Shown here in pieces: positions 33,931 through 43,598 of a stretch of DNA of 58,353 nt. Numbering within the stretch: position 1 is the first letter of the stretch; every line of letters begins with the position of its first letter. The translations under genes and the position numbers were made by a program. Below the pieces are notes generated by a model. That model was not told the DNA's origin. It saw nothing but the letters and a program-made list of their open reading frames with translations, and did not search any database. Origin of the DNA: an uncultured Bacteroidia bacterium (lineage in GTDB: Bacteria; Bacteroidota; Bacteroidia; Bacteroidales; F082); contig CAJVWU010000015.1 of the NCBI GenBank assembly GCA_913009755.1, positions 1 to 58,353 of the forward strand, read 5' to 3'.

Positions 33931-36012
33931 ATGTCTTTCTTATTTCGTCGTCCGGCTTTACAAAGAATCTATCGCAAATTCATCGTTTACGAGCTTCGCC
34001 AACTGAGAAGTTCCGAACACACTTTTATGGTATTGATTGCTATCGGAATTGGTGTCCTTGGTGGTTTTGGGGCAATCTTTTTCCGGTTTGCCATACGTTT
34101 TTTTCAGGCCCTGGCTTTCGGTTCATGGCACTACACGCTGGATTATGTGATGGCTTTGCCCTGGTATGTCAAATTGCTGGCTCCGGCTGCAGGGGGATTG
34201 ATCGTCGGGCCGATTGTTTATTTCTTTGCCCGCGAAGCCAAAGGGCATGGCGTTCCCGAAGTGATGGAATCCATCATCTTGCATGGCGGTGCCATCAGGC
34301 CCCGTGTCGTGTTGGCCAAGATAGCAGCCTCGGCAGTTTGCATTGGTTCGGGCGGTTCGGCAGGACGTGAAGGACCCATTGTGCAGATCGGTTCGGCCAT
34401 CGGTTCAGCATTTGGCCAGTTTCTTCGTGTCAGCGGTTCGCAATTGAGGACACTGGTTGCCTGTGGTACGGCGGCGGGCATTGCCGCAACTTTTAATGCT
34501 CCCATTGCCGGGGCATTGTTTGCTATGGAGATCATCCTGAGTGATTTTGCCATATCACAATTCAGTCCCATCGTAATTTCTTCGGTTTCAGCCACTGTCA
34601 TTTCACGGCATTTTCTGGGAGATTTCCCGGCTTTTGTCATTCCTCATTATGAACTGGTCAGTGTCTGGGAAATGATCCCTTATGCTATTCTCGGTGTGTT
34701 GGCTGCTTTTGTTGCCCTTGCATTTATTAACATTCTTTATAAAACGGAAGATTTGTTTGATGCCCTGGTCATTCCGGAGTGGGTAAAACCGGTTTTCGGC
34801 GGATTACTGATCGGTGCAATGGGGATTATATATCCGCACATTTTTGGTGTGGGATACGAAACCATTGACCTGGCACTGGAGGGTAAACTGGTCTGGTATT
34901 TCATGCTTTTGCTGATCGTTTTAAAACTTTTGGCTACTTCAATTACCATTGGTTCGGGTGGGTCGGGCGGTATTTTTGCACCCTCGCTGTTTCTCGGGGC
35001 AAGCCTGGGTGGATTTGTGGGTGCGGTAGTCCATCTCCTGTTTCCGGCTTATACTGCATCTGCCGGAGCTTATGCTTTGGTGGGCATGGGCGCTGTGGCT
35101 GCCGGGGCCATGCATGCACCCATTACTTCCATAATTATCATTTTTGAACTGACCAACGATTACCGGATTATCCTGCCCCTGATGGTTGCCTGCATCATTA
35201 GTGTACTGATCACAACCCGCCTGAAAAAAGATTCGATTTATACCCTGAAACTGACGCGCAGGGGGCTGGATGTATTTAAAGCGCAGGAAGCCAACATTCT
35301 AAAAGCCGTAACGGTGGGTAAAATAGTTAATAAGAAGTTTGAAACTTTAAAAAGGGAAGCTCCATTTTCACAGATTAATGAACGTGTCTCGAAAAGCAGT
35401 TTTACTCATCTTTATGTTGTTGACGAGCATGACCATGTTCAGGGTATAATCCTTGCCCGTGAAGTTGAAAAAATAAGGAATGGAATTGAAAAACCGGATG
35501 ATTCATTGCAAGCAAAGGATATTTGTATTCCGGTGACCTATTATTTTAATGTTGATGATACACTGGATACGGTGATAAAGGCTTTTGGGGCATCACAACT
35601 GGATGAGTTTCCAGCGGTTGACGAACATGTTCCCATGAAGTTGATCGGTACTATTTCGAAAGATGATGTGATCAAAGCATACAACAATGAAATGGTAAAA
35701 CGCGATATGGTCAGTACCGTTTCGGGCTATATCGGTTCAGCGGATAAATTCAAACAGATAAAAATGAGTAACGGGCAGGTACTAAGCGAAATTGAAATCC
35801 CAGGCATCATGGTCAACAAGACGCTCTCGGAACTTGATTTACGCAATCAGATTGGCATTGAAGTTATCCTGATCAAACAAAATTTTGATTCTGATAAAAA
35901 GGAAATGCAAAATGTAATGACCCCCAGACCCAATTACCGTTTTCAATATAATGATATCGTCCTGGTGATAGGGACGGAAGAAAGTTTGAAGAAATTCAAG
36001 AAATTAGCTTAA
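33931..36012 (+). CDS. ClC-family chloride channel/transporter with CBS pair and RCK-C-like domain
   Basis: A 693-residue protein. The ClC membrane domain (about 30-430) has GHGVPEV in place of GSGIPE (105-111), the gating Glu147 in AGREGPIVQIG, and SGGSGGIFAPSLF (GxFxP). A CBS-domain pair follows (about 450-580), then a C-terminal domain with EIEIPGIMVNKTLSELDLR and DIVLVIGTEESLKKF, resembling a TrkA-C/RCK-C module. The ATG at 33931 is preferred over an upstream in-frame TTG at 33922. The GmhB-like gene follows after 5 bases, so the pair is an operon. Confidence 0.92.
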   Translation: MSFLFRRPALQRIYRKFIVYELRQLRSSEHTFMVLIAIGIGVLGGFGAIFFRFAIRFFQALAFGSWHYTLDYVMALPWYVKLLAPAAGGLIVGPIVYFFAREAKGHGVPEVMESIILHGGAIRPRVVLAKIAASAVCIGSGGSAGREGPIVQIGSAIGSAFGQFLRVSGSQLRTLVACGTAAGIAATFNAPIAGALFAMEIILSDFAISQFSPIVISSVSATVISRHFLGDFPAFVIPHYELVSVWEMIPYAILGVLAAFVALAFINILYKTEDLFDALVIPEWVKPVFGGLLIGAMGIIYPHIFGVGYETIDLALEGKLVWYFMLLLIVLKLLATSITIGSGGSGGIFAPSLFLGASLGGFVGAVVHLLFPAYTASAGAYALVGMGAVAAGAMHAPITSIIIIFELTNDYRIILPLMVACIISVLITTRLKKDSIYTLKLTRRGLDVFKAQEANILKAVTVGKIVNKKFETLKREAPFSQINERVSKSSFTHLYVVDEHDHVQGIILAREVEKIRNGIEKPDDSLQAKDICIPVTYYFNVDDTLDTVIKAFGASQLDEFPAVDEHVPMKLIGTISKDDVIKAYNNEMVKRDMVSTVSGYIGSADKFKQIKMSNGQVLSEIEIPGIMVNKTLSELDLRNQIGIEVILIKQNFDSDKKEMQNVMTPRPNYRFQYNDIVLVIGTEESLKKFKKLA

Positions 36013-36017
36013 TCGAA

Positions 36018-36581
36018 ATGAATTTTAAGAATTTATTATTGGATAAAACATGGACATTGTTCTTAGACCGTGACGGTGTGATCAACCGCAGACCGGTAAA
36101 TGATTATGTAACACAGTGGGATGAGTTTGAGTTTCTTCCCGGAGTTGTCAGGGCATTATCCATTTTTTCCTCTCTTTTTGGAAAGATCATCATGGTGACT
36201 AATCAGCAGGGGATAGGGAAGAACCTGATGACAACAGAAGATTTGGAAATTATCCACACAAAGTTGCTTTCGAAAATTAAAAAAGCCGGTGGCAGAATGG
36301 ATGCGGTTTATTTTTGTCCTGACCTGGAAAACAAACCGGCAAACTGCCGTAAGCCCGGAATAAGCATGGCACTGAAGGCAAAAGCAGATTTCCCGGAAAT
36401 TGATTTCAACAAAAGCATTATGGCAGGCGATACGGAAAATGACATACTGTTTGGAAAAAATGCAGGGATGAAAACGGTTTTGATCAATACGAATGGAATT
36501 TCGGTTAATGAGAATTTTGCGGATGCTGTTTTTCCGGATTTAATATCCTTTGCTGAAAGTTTAGGGAAGGAGAACCTATAA
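36018..36581 (+). CDS. gmhB: HAD-family phosphatase, GmhB-like
   Basis: A 187-residue HAD-IIIA protein. The nucleophile Asp17 and acid/base Asp19 are in LFLDRDGVINRR, followed by MVTNQQGIGKNLMT and the magnesium-binding MAGDTENDILFGKNAGM. The size and pattern fit D-glycero-D-manno-heptose-1,7-bisphosphate 7-phosphatase, which pairs logically with gmhA 4 kb upstream. The zinc loop is incomplete: CPDLENKPANCRKP keeps Cys100 and Cys110 but lacks the usual His and one Cys. A related histidinol-phosphate phosphatase role is an alternative. Confidence 0.85.
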   Translation: MNFKNLLLDKTWTLFLDRDGVINRRPVNDYVTQWDEFEFLPGVVRALSIFSSLFGKIIMVTNQQGIGKNLMTTEDLEIIHTKLLSKIKKAGGRMDAVYFCPDLENKPANCRKPGISMALKAKADFPEIDFNKSIMAGDTENDILFGKNAGMKTVLINTNGISVNENFADAVFPDLISFAESLGKENL

Positions 36582-36732
36582 ATTCATTCCCCGTCCGGTG
36601 CCCATACCGGCCAGTGTAACCGCAAACGATTGAACAGCGTCCCTGTTAAATTTTTATCCGGGTATTTGATAACCTTTCCTGAATTGTTAATTAATTCGGA
36701 CAGGCCTTTGTCATTTTAACTTCCTTCCTTTA

Positions 36733-36740
36733 TAGATTTG
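36733..36740 (+). promoter_or_regulatory. putative -7 element for the sodium/solute symporter gene
   Basis: TAGATTTG lies 25 bases before the ATG at 36766, with TTTG at 36707-36710 (22-base spacer). Confidence 0.45.
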
Positions 36741-36765
36741 CCGGAAATAAAGCAGAAACCAGAAT

Positions 36766-38211
36766 ATGAGCCCGGGATTGATACTCTCCAGTTTTTTGAT
36801 TTATACGGTCATTATTTTCGCCATATCCTGGATCACTTCCCGCAAAGCGGATAACCAGAGTTTTTTTATCGGCAACAAGAAATCACCCTGGCCGGTGGTG
36901 GCTTACGGAATGATCGGCGCCTCCCTGTCAGGAGTTACGTTTATTTCAGTTCCCGGATGGGTAGAGAAGACGGGATTTACTTATTTCATGATCGTTTTGG
37001 GGTATGTGGCTGGATATGCCGTGATCACACTCGTTTTGCTCCCACTGTATTACAAAATGAACCTGACATCCATTTACACTTACCTTGCTACCCGCTTCGG
37101 CAGGCGTTCCTATAAAACAGGGGCTTCCTTCTTCCTTGTTTCACGGATTGTGGGGGCATCATTCAGAATGTTCCTGGTAGTTAGTGTTTTGCAGATTTTT
37201 GTTTTTGATTATTACGGCATCCCTTTCTGGCTGACGGTGGTTTTGTTTATGGTGCTTATCGAGCTATATACGATGAAAGGGGGAATTAAAACCATCGTTT
37301 GGACCGATACGCTGCAAACCACTTTCATGCTGGTGGCTGTTATTATCACCGTGGTTATCGTACTGAGCCAGTTGCATATCGGATTATCCGACATGATCTC
37401 ACTTGTAAAACATAGCGATTATTCCAGGATCGTGGAAACCAATGTGAACAGTCCCCGGTTTTTTCTGAAACAGTTTTTTGCGGGTATGTTTATTACTATT
37501 GTCATGACCGGTCTTGACCAGGATATGATGCAGAAAAACCTGAGCTGCCGCAACCTGCAAGATGCAAAAAAAAATATGACAACTTTGAGCCTGATCCTCG
37601 TCCCGGTTAACCTGATCTTTCTTTTCCTTGGTGCCGTCCTTTTTATTTACGCGGCCAATTTCAATGTGTCCCTGCCTTCCCTTACCGATCATGTTTTCCC
37701 GGCTATTGCCCTTGGCCATCTTGGTATTGTTGCAGGGGTCGTATTCATCATCGGCCTGATATCGGCCGCTTATTCCAGCGCCGACAGTGCCCTCACATCC
37801 CTGACTACCTCATTCAGCATTGATATTCTTGAACTGGATAAAAAATACAAGCACGATGAAAATTTGTTGAAAAAAAAGCGACAGCAGGTTCATATCGGTA
37901 TGACGTTAATCATTATTTTTGTCATCGTATTATTTAAACTTATTAACAATCAAGCCGTTATACAACAACTGTTCACCTTTGCAGGTTATACATACGGTCC
38001 CTTGCTCGGTTTATACGCTTTTGGATTGTTTACGAAAGCCAATGTAGTTGACAAATGGGTACCGGTTGTGGCGATAGCAGCCCCGGTAATTACCTATTTA
38101 ATCAGTTACTTTTCCGGATTGATATTCCCGGAGTTTAGGTTTGGATTTGAACTGTTGATTGTAAACGGCCTGCTAACCATCATCGGTTTGTTTATGATCA
38201 TAAAAAAATAA
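36766..38211 (+). CDS. sodium:solute symporter (SSS family)
   Basis: The 481-residue protein has about 13 hydrophobic helices and the SSS layout. Opening SWITSRKADNQSFFIGNK, GASLSGVTFISVPGWV (sodium-site helix), and GLISAAYSSADSALTSLTTS (the second sodium-binding helix) are visible. Members of this LeuT-fold family import sugars, amino acids, sialic acid or other solutes with Na+. The substrate is unknown here. glnN begins 18 bases after its stop. Confidence 0.92.
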   Translation: MSPGLILSSFLIYTVIIFAISWITSRKADNQSFFIGNKKSPWPVVAYGMIGASLSGVTFISVPGWVEKTGFTYFMIVLGYVAGYAVITLVLLPLYYKMNLTSIYTYLATRFGRRSYKTGASFFLVSRIVGASFRMFLVVSVLQIFVFDYYGIPFWLTVVLFMVLIELYTMKGGIKTIVWTDTLQTTFMLVAVIITVVIVLSQLHIGLSDMISLVKHSDYSRIVETNVNSPRFFLKQFFAGMFITIVMTGLDQDMMQKNLSCRNLQDAKKNMTTLSLILVPVNLIFLFLGAVLFIYAANFNVSLPSLTDHVFPAIALGHLGIVAGVVFIIGLISAAYSSADSALTSLTTSFSIDILELDKKYKHDENLLKKKRQQVHIGMTLIIIFVIVLFKLINNQAVIQQLFTFAGYTYGPLLGLYAFGLFTKANVVDKWVPVVAIAAPVITYLISYFSGLIFPEFRFGFELLIVNGLLTIIGLFMIIKK

Positions 38212-38229
38212 TTAATTATAGATTTAAAC

Positions 38230-40419
38230 ATGGCAAATTTCAGGTTCTCAGCATTAAAGCAAACACTCAACCGTCCCATACGGGAGATCGAGTATCCTTC
38301 GAACAAAGTATCCGATTATTTCGGGTCAATGACTTTTAGCCTTTCGGTAATGAGGGAATATCTCACCGAAGAAGCTTTTAAGATGGTTCAACGCTCTATC
38401 CAGAAAGGGGATAGGATTGACAGGAAAATTGCAGACCAGATTGCTTCGGCCATCAAGGCATGGGCAATCGGTAAAGGGGCAACGCATTACACCCACTGGT
38501 TTCATCCTTTAACAGGGGCAACGGCTGAAAAGCATGATGCTTTTGCACAGCCCATCGGCAACGGGAAAGCAATCGAAGAGTTTCAGGGGAGTTCCCTCGT
38601 TCAACAGGAGCCCGATGCTTCCAGCTTTCCCAGCGGTGGCATCAGGAGCACTTTCGAGGCCCGGGGATACACGGCCTGGGATCCGACTTCCCCGGCCTTT
38701 ATCCTCAACAATACACTTTGTATCCCTACAATCTTTGTTTCCTATACGGGTGAGTCGCTTGATTACAAAACACCGCTCCTGAGGTCAATGAGTGCACTGG
38801 ATACGGTGGCAGTGGAAGTTTGCCGCTATTTTAACCGGGATGTCAATAAGGTATTCCCGACACTGGGCTGGGAGCAGGAATATTTTTTAGTTGACCTGGC
38901 ACTGTTTGCTGCCCGTCCCGATCTGGTGTTGACCGGCAAAACGGTTTTCGGCCATTCATCTGCTAAAGACCAGCAGTTGTCCGACCATTATTTCGGAACC
39001 ATCCACGACAGGGCAAGGGTATTTATGCAGGATTTGGAAATTGAAGCCCATAAACTGGGAATTCCTCTTAAAACAAGACATAACGAGGTGGCACCCAGTC
39101 AGTTTGAATGTGCCCCTGTGTATGAAGAAGCCAACCTTGCCGTTGACCATAACCAATTGCTGATGCACCTGATGGAAAAAGTTTCAAGAAGACACGACTT
39201 TAAAGTTTTGTTGCATGAAAAACCTTATGCCGGAGTGAACGGGTCGGGAAAACACAACAACTGGTCATTGGCCACCGATACGGGGATCAACCTGTTGTCG
39301 CCGGGAAAAACGCCGAAAGACAACCTCAGGTTTATCACCTTCCTGGTGAATATTTTAAAAGCGGTTCACGATAATGAAGAACTGCTCAGGGCGAGTGTTG
39401 CCTCCGAAGGCAACGACTTACGGCTGGGTGCCAATGAAGCACCACCGGCTATCATCTCGGTTTTTATCGGTGAACAGATCACCAAAACACTGAATGAGAT
39501 TGAGAAAATGCCCCTGAAACAAGCATTAAAAAACAACAACAGCTTTGATTCAAAGATCAACATCCCCAAAATACCGGAGATTTTACTGGACAATACCGAC
39601 AGAAACAGGACTTCCCCTTTTGCTTTTACCGGCAATAAGTTTGAGTTCAGGGCAGTGGGTTCGAGCGCCAATACGGCGAAACCCATGTTTGTACTGAACA
39701 CCATTATGGCCGATCAGCTTTTAAATTTTACCATAGAAGTAAAAAAACTTACCTCAAAAGGAATAAAGCGTGAGGATGCCATTTTTGATATTTTAAAAAG
39801 GTACATCAAAGAGTCGAAACCCATCCGTTTTGAAGGGAATTCTTATAGTGAAAAATGGCTTGAAGAGGCTGCAAAGCGGAAGCTGTCTAACCACCGTTCA
39901 ACACCGGAAGCCCTGCAGGCATTCATTTCCGATAAAACAATTCAGTTGTTTAAACGGCATAAAGTGATGAATGAAAAAGAGTTGAATGCCCGTTATGAGA
40001 TCAAAATGGAAAAATATGTAAAAAAGGTACAGATTGAATCCCGTGTGCTGGGTGACCTTGCCCTTAACCATATTCTGCCAACGGCTGTTCAGTATCAAAA
40101 CCGTTTGATTGAAAATGCCAGGGGGCTGAAGGAGGTGCTCGACTCAAAATCATTCGTAAAACTTTCGAGAGGGCAGTTGAATTCAATAAAAGAAATTTCA
40201 AATCATATTTCAGCCATAAAAGAAGGGGTTGAGCAAATGACGGAAGCACGGAAAAAAGCCAATTCAATTTCGGATATTTACGAGCAGGCTATGGCTTATA
40301 AAGACCTGGTCTTGGTTCATTTTAACACGATCAGAAAACACGTTGACAAACTGGAAATGCTGGTTGATGATGAAATTTGGCCGCTGCCCAAATACAGGGA
40401 ATTGCTGTTTTTGAAATAA
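38230..40419 (+). CDS. glnN: type III glutamine synthetase
   Basis: A 729-residue GSIII, the long form found in Bacteroidota and cyanobacteria. Signature stretches include GATHYTHWFHPLTG (about 88-101), LGWEQEYFLVD (metal-binding Glu), KTRHNEVAPSQFECAPVYE and GSGKHNNWSL. FEFRAVGSSANTAKPM follows at the end of the catalytic domain. It makes glutamine from glutamate, ammonia and ATP. The helical C-terminal part (about 585-729) is typical of GSIII. No nitrogen regulator gene is adjacent. Confidence 0.97.
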   Translation: MANFRFSALKQTLNRPIREIEYPSNKVSDYFGSMTFSLSVMREYLTEEAFKMVQRSIQKGDRIDRKIADQIASAIKAWAIGKGATHYTHWFHPLTGATAEKHDAFAQPIGNGKAIEEFQGSSLVQQEPDASSFPSGGIRSTFEARGYTAWDPTSPAFILNNTLCIPTIFVSYTGESLDYKTPLLRSMSALDTVAVEVCRYFNRDVNKVFPTLGWEQEYFLVDLALFAARPDLVLTGKTVFGHSSAKDQQLSDHYFGTIHDRARVFMQDLEIEAHKLGIPLKTRHNEVAPSQFECAPVYEEANLAVDHNQLLMHLMEKVSRRHDFKVLLHEKPYAGVNGSGKHNNWSLATDTGINLLSPGKTPKDNLRFITFLVNILKAVHDNEELLRASVASEGNDLRLGANEAPPAIISVFIGEQITKTLNEIEKMPLKQALKNNNSFDSKINIPKIPEILLDNTDRNRTSPFAFTGNKFEFRAVGSSANTAKPMFVLNTIMADQLLNFTIEVKKLTSKGIKREDAIFDILKRYIKESKPIRFEGNSYSEKWLEEAAKRKLSNHRSTPEALQAFISDKTIQLFKRHKVMNEKELNARYEIKMEKYVKKVQIESRVLGDLALNHILPTAVQYQNRLIENARGLKEVLDSKSFVKLSRGQLNSIKEISNHISAIKEGVEQMTEARKKANSISDIYEQAMAYKDLVLVHFNTIRKHVDKLEMLVDDEIWPLPKYRELLFLK

Positions 40420-40662
40420 TCTGGATGGTGGATACTGGATGCCGGATTCCGGGTGCTGTTGACTGAGAACCCGTAACCCGCCGGATAGCATTTTTGAACA
40501 GGATACTTTTGTTATTCTCACAAACTAAAATCAAAAATTTCCCGGCGGGCTGAAAAACCGAATTGCCGGATACCGGATACTGCCGACTGAGGATAGTTAC
40601 TCAAATTTTTCTGTTCATCAATTCATATTTTGTACATTTGATTTTCCTTAAATAAGACCACT
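40420..40662. other. intergenic region with decayed short repeats
   Basis: It contains near-repeats around TGGATACTGGATGCCGGA (40433-40450) and CCGGATACCGGATACTGCC (40567-40585), plus ACTGAGA/ACTGAGG copies. These are low-complexity interspersed sequences typical of Bacteroidota intergenic DNA. A TACATTTG promoter box lies at 40633-40640. No gene is seen. Confidence 0.5.
40633..40640 (+). promoter_or_regulatory. putative -7 element for the DUF4831 gene
   Basis: TACATTTG lies 22 bases before the ATG at 40663. Confidence 0.45.
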
Positions 40663-41784
40663 ATGAACTATTTAACAAGATTGATTATTCTCCTTTTTGG
40701 CATCTTATTGCTGTCGGGCCAACACGTTTACGGGCAGTTTATTAGCACACGGGTGAAAGACCGGAACGTAAACACAACAGGGAATGGGTTTTTTTATGCC
40801 TTGCCCCAAACCGTTTTGAAAATAAATATTGTTTATGAGGAAATACAGAAAATTCGCGGGCCTTTTGCCGATTACACAAAAGAATATCTGGGAACATCAG
40901 ATTATATCACTACCACAACAACAGAATATAAAATCCTGAATGTTGATATTTTTCCGGAAGTGGAAGCTGATCCCGGTCAGTTTTATTATGTTACGATTTC
41001 CGGTGAAAAGTCGAAAGATGAAAATGCGCTCCCGGAATTTCATTTTACACCTTTCGGCACTTTGCTTGCCATTGACAATATGGAAAATGGTCTTGTCAGG
41101 CCGCTTCCACAAAATGTTGACCAGACCTTTATCATAGAGCAAGGCGATGAAGATTTTAAATACCAGGCCGATTATCACCGGAAGAAGAGAACAGACACGA
41201 TCACCCGGAGAATCACCATTGATACCGTTAATATTGAACAGTTCCTTTTTAAAACGTCATGGGTTGACAAAACACCTGAGGATCGGGCAGATGAGGCGGC
41301 AAAACAGGTTGCTGCAATACGCGAGGCCCGTTTCAACCTGCTCACAGGATATCAGGAAGTGAACTATGGCGGAAGTATGCGCTACATGGATGGCCAGCTT
41401 AAAAAACTCGAAAACAGTTACCTGGAACTGTTTTTGGGCAGGCAGGTAAAATCGCTTGCTTCACAAACGGTTTACTTTACACCGTCCAAAGAAAAGACAC
41501 AGGGGGTTTTGTTGGAGCTACCTGATGGTAGTGCTGTAAAAATTAAAATTATCCCACATGAATTAACAGGTAAATTACCTGAAAAGCCACTGGAAAAACC
41601 GGGGAGCATTTATTACCGCATTCCGGACGAGGCCACAGTTAAAATTGAATATGGGGATGAGATAATTACAAAAAGGAATTTTTTGGTTAATCAGTTGGGC
41701 ATTGTAACCACAGTGCCGGCTTCACAAACCCGTTTACGCTTCGACCCGTTAACAGGCAGCCTGATAAAATTCGTCAAAGAATAG
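40663..41784 (+). CDS. DUF4831 family exported protein
   Basis: A 373-residue protein with a signal peptide (about 1-25, cleavage near HVYGQF). The mature part shows the DUF4831 pattern: YALPQTVLKINIVYEEI, FHFTPFGTLLAIDN, ITIDTVNIEQFLFKTSWVDK (followed by PEDRADEAAKQ), RFNLLTGYQEVNYGG and YYRIPDEATVKIEY. The family is confined to Bacteroidota and its function is unknown. It ends in an 11-base tail-to-tail overlap with kdsA. Confidence 0.88.
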   Translation: MNYLTRLIILLFGILLLSGQHVYGQFISTRVKDRNVNTTGNGFFYALPQTVLKINIVYEEIQKIRGPFADYTKEYLGTSDYITTTTTEYKILNVDIFPEVEADPGQFYYVTISGEKSKDENALPEFHFTPFGTLLAIDNMENGLVRPLPQNVDQTFIIEQGDEDFKYQADYHRKKRTDTITRRITIDTVNIEQFLFKTSWVDKTPEDRADEAAKQVAAIREARFNLLTGYQEVNYGGSMRYMDGQLKKLENSYLELFLGRQVKSLASQTVYFTPSKEKTQGVLLELPDGSAVKIKIIPHELTGKLPEKPLEKPGSIYYRIPDEATVKIEYGDEIITKRNFLVNQLGIVTTVPASQTRLRFDPLTGSLIKFVKE

Positions 41785-42583
41785 CTTTCCTGATCTTTAC
41801 CAGTTTTATTAACAGATTCTCCAGAAGGTCGAGCCGGAGCATATTGGCCCCATCCGATTTGGCAATTTCAGGCATTGGGTGGGTTTCCAGAAAAATACCG
41901 TCAACACCTGCGGCAATTCCGGCGAGTGCAATGGTTTCAATCATCTCAGGATTTCCGCCGGTAACACCAGATTCCTGGTTGGGACGTTGCAGTGAATGCG
42001 TAATATCCAACACCACAGGTACTCCGTTTTGCTTCATTACGGGGATGTTCCTGTAATCGATCACCAGGTCGTTATAGCCAAACATATTGCCCCTTTCGGT
42101 CAGCATGATTTTCTCATTTCCGGCAGCCCTTACTTTTTCAACGGCAAAACGCATGGACAAACCCGATAAAAACTGTCCTTTTTTGATGTTGATCACTTTC
42201 CCCGTTTTTCCTGCTGCCGTCAGCAGTTCGGTTTGGCGGCATAAAAAGGCCGGTATCTGCAACACATCAACAAAACCGGCTGCCATCGTGGCTTCATCAG
42301 CAGTATGAATATCGGTAACAACGGGCACATTAAAAGTTTCGGAGATTCTCTGTAAAACCCTGAGCGCTTTTTCATCGCCAATACCGGTAAAAGATTCAAG
42401 TTTTGAACGGTTGGCTTTCTTATAAGATGCCTTGAAGATGAAGGGGATTTTTAATTTCTCGGTAATTTCAAGGATCCTTTCGGCAATGGGGAATGCCATT
42501 GTTTCGTCTTCAATTACACATGGCCCGGCAATCAGAAAAAAGTTCCGCGGGTCCTGATGGTTTAATTTGGGTATGTCAATCAT
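41774..42583 (-). CDS. kdsA: 3-deoxy-8-phosphooctulonate synthase
   Basis: A 269-residue TIM-barrel enzyme that condenses arabinose-5-phosphate and PEP to Kdo-8-phosphate for LPS core. Signatures are FFLIAGPCVIEDE, FKASYKKANRSKLESFTG, PVVTDIHTADEA, IPAFLCRQTELL, MLTERGNMFGYNDLVIDYR and LDITHSLQRPN. The frame is open to 42604, but a TATTTTTG box lies at 42602-42609. The ATG at 42583 gives the usual KdsA N-terminus. Other Kdo genes are not adjacent. Confidence 0.96.
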   Translation of the reverse strand: MIDIPKLNHQDPRNFFLIAGPCVIEDETMAFPIAERILEITEKLKIPFIFKASYKKANRSKLESFTGIGDEKALRVLQRISETFNVPVVTDIHTADEATMAAGFVDVLQIPAFLCRQTELLTAAGKTGKVINIKKGQFLSGLSMRFAVEKVRAAGNEKIMLTERGNMFGYNDLVIDYRNIPVMKQNGVPVVLDITHSLQRPNQESGVTGGNPEMIETIALAGIAAGVDGIFLETHPMPEIAKSDGANMLRLDLLENLLIKLVKIRKAIL

Positions 42584-42601
42584 TGTTTTATAAATTCTGT
42601 T

Positions 42602-42609
42602 CAAAAATA
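42602..42609 (-). promoter_or_regulatory. putative -7 element for kdsA
   Basis: TATTTTTG on the minus strand, 18 bases before the ATG at 42583. Confidence 0.45.
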
Positions 42610-42662
42610 CGAAAAGAAGCAGGAATCAGTCCGTTAACCGGGTTTCATTTTTTCGGTGTTAA

Positions 42663-43571
42663 TTATCCCCTGATTTTCATTCCCTTAAAACTGACAAAGT
42701 AAACGCCGGTGAAAATAAACAGGGCGGCAATAATCTCCGTCCAGGTCAGTTTGTCTTTTCCCGCAACAAGGGCAACCATAGTGGCCAGGAATGGTTGCAG
42801 GTAAATATAAGCGCTGTTGACCGTAGGACTGATGTTTTTCAGTGAATAATTATTCAAAAAATAAGCAATTACCGTAGTAAAAATAACGATGTATGCCACT
42901 GACATCCAGATTGTAAACGGGATATTGGCATAATCGGGCTCGCCAAGCAGGCCTGCGGATACGGGCAACACATAAATCAAACCGAAGGTAAAAATCCATT
43001 TCATGATGGTGATGGGAGGATATTTCATCATCAACGGTTTTACCAATACCAGAAAGAAAGCATAGGATGATGCATTGATAAAAATGAAAAGGTTGCCGAG
43101 AAACGTACCGGACGTAAATGAGCCGCCGATGCCGTGCAGGATAAGGTAAACGGCCCCTGTCATTCCCAGCCCGATCCCGATGATCTTATTTCGTGTTATG
43201 CGATCGCGCAAAAGAAAATGTGCAAAAACCAAAACAAGAACAGGCACCCCGACCATGATAATAGATGCATTAATGGGAGTAGTCAGGTTGAGGCCTTCAA
43301 AAAACATGATCTGGTTGAGGGCGATACCGAAAAAACCACACAGCGCCAGGCGCAGGTAATCGGCTTTTGATATCTTTGGCCTGGGGAAAAACAGGGCCAC
43401 AAGCCAGAAAATGGCCGTAGCCCCCACAACCCTGAAAATAATCGCTACGCGAGGGGGAAAGTAATCGGGCATTATCCCTTTGGCAACCACATAGTTAATG
43501 CCATAAATAACATTGGCTGCAATGACGGCCAGGTGTGCGAAAATAATATTCTTTTTTACCCCGGCAGTCAT
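42663..43571 (-). CDS. EamA/DMT-family transporter
   Basis: A 302-residue protein with ten hydrophobic helices in two EamA repeats (about 12-145 and 160-295). It is similar in layout to the 21.1-kb transporter but clearly not a recent duplicate. Its substrate is unknown. It is on the same strand as kdsA, which lies 79 bases downstream and has its own promoter box. Confidence 0.88.
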   Translation of the reverse strand: MTAGVKKNIIFAHLAVIAANVIYGINYVVAKGIMPDYFPPRVAIIFRVVGATAIFWLVALFFPRPKISKADYLRLALCGFFGIALNQIMFFEGLNLTTPINASIIMVGVPVLVLVFAHFLLRDRITRNKIIGIGLGMTGAVYLILHGIGGSFTSGTFLGNLFIFINASSYAFFLVLVKPLMMKYPPITIMKWIFTFGLIYVLPVSAGLLGEPDYANIPFTIWMSVAYIVIFTTVIAYFLNNYSLKNISPTVNSAYIYLQPFLATMVALVAGKDKLTWTEIIAALFIFTGVYFVSFKGMKIRG

Positions 43572-43598
43572 TGGGTTGTCCGATTGATTTGTATTGGC

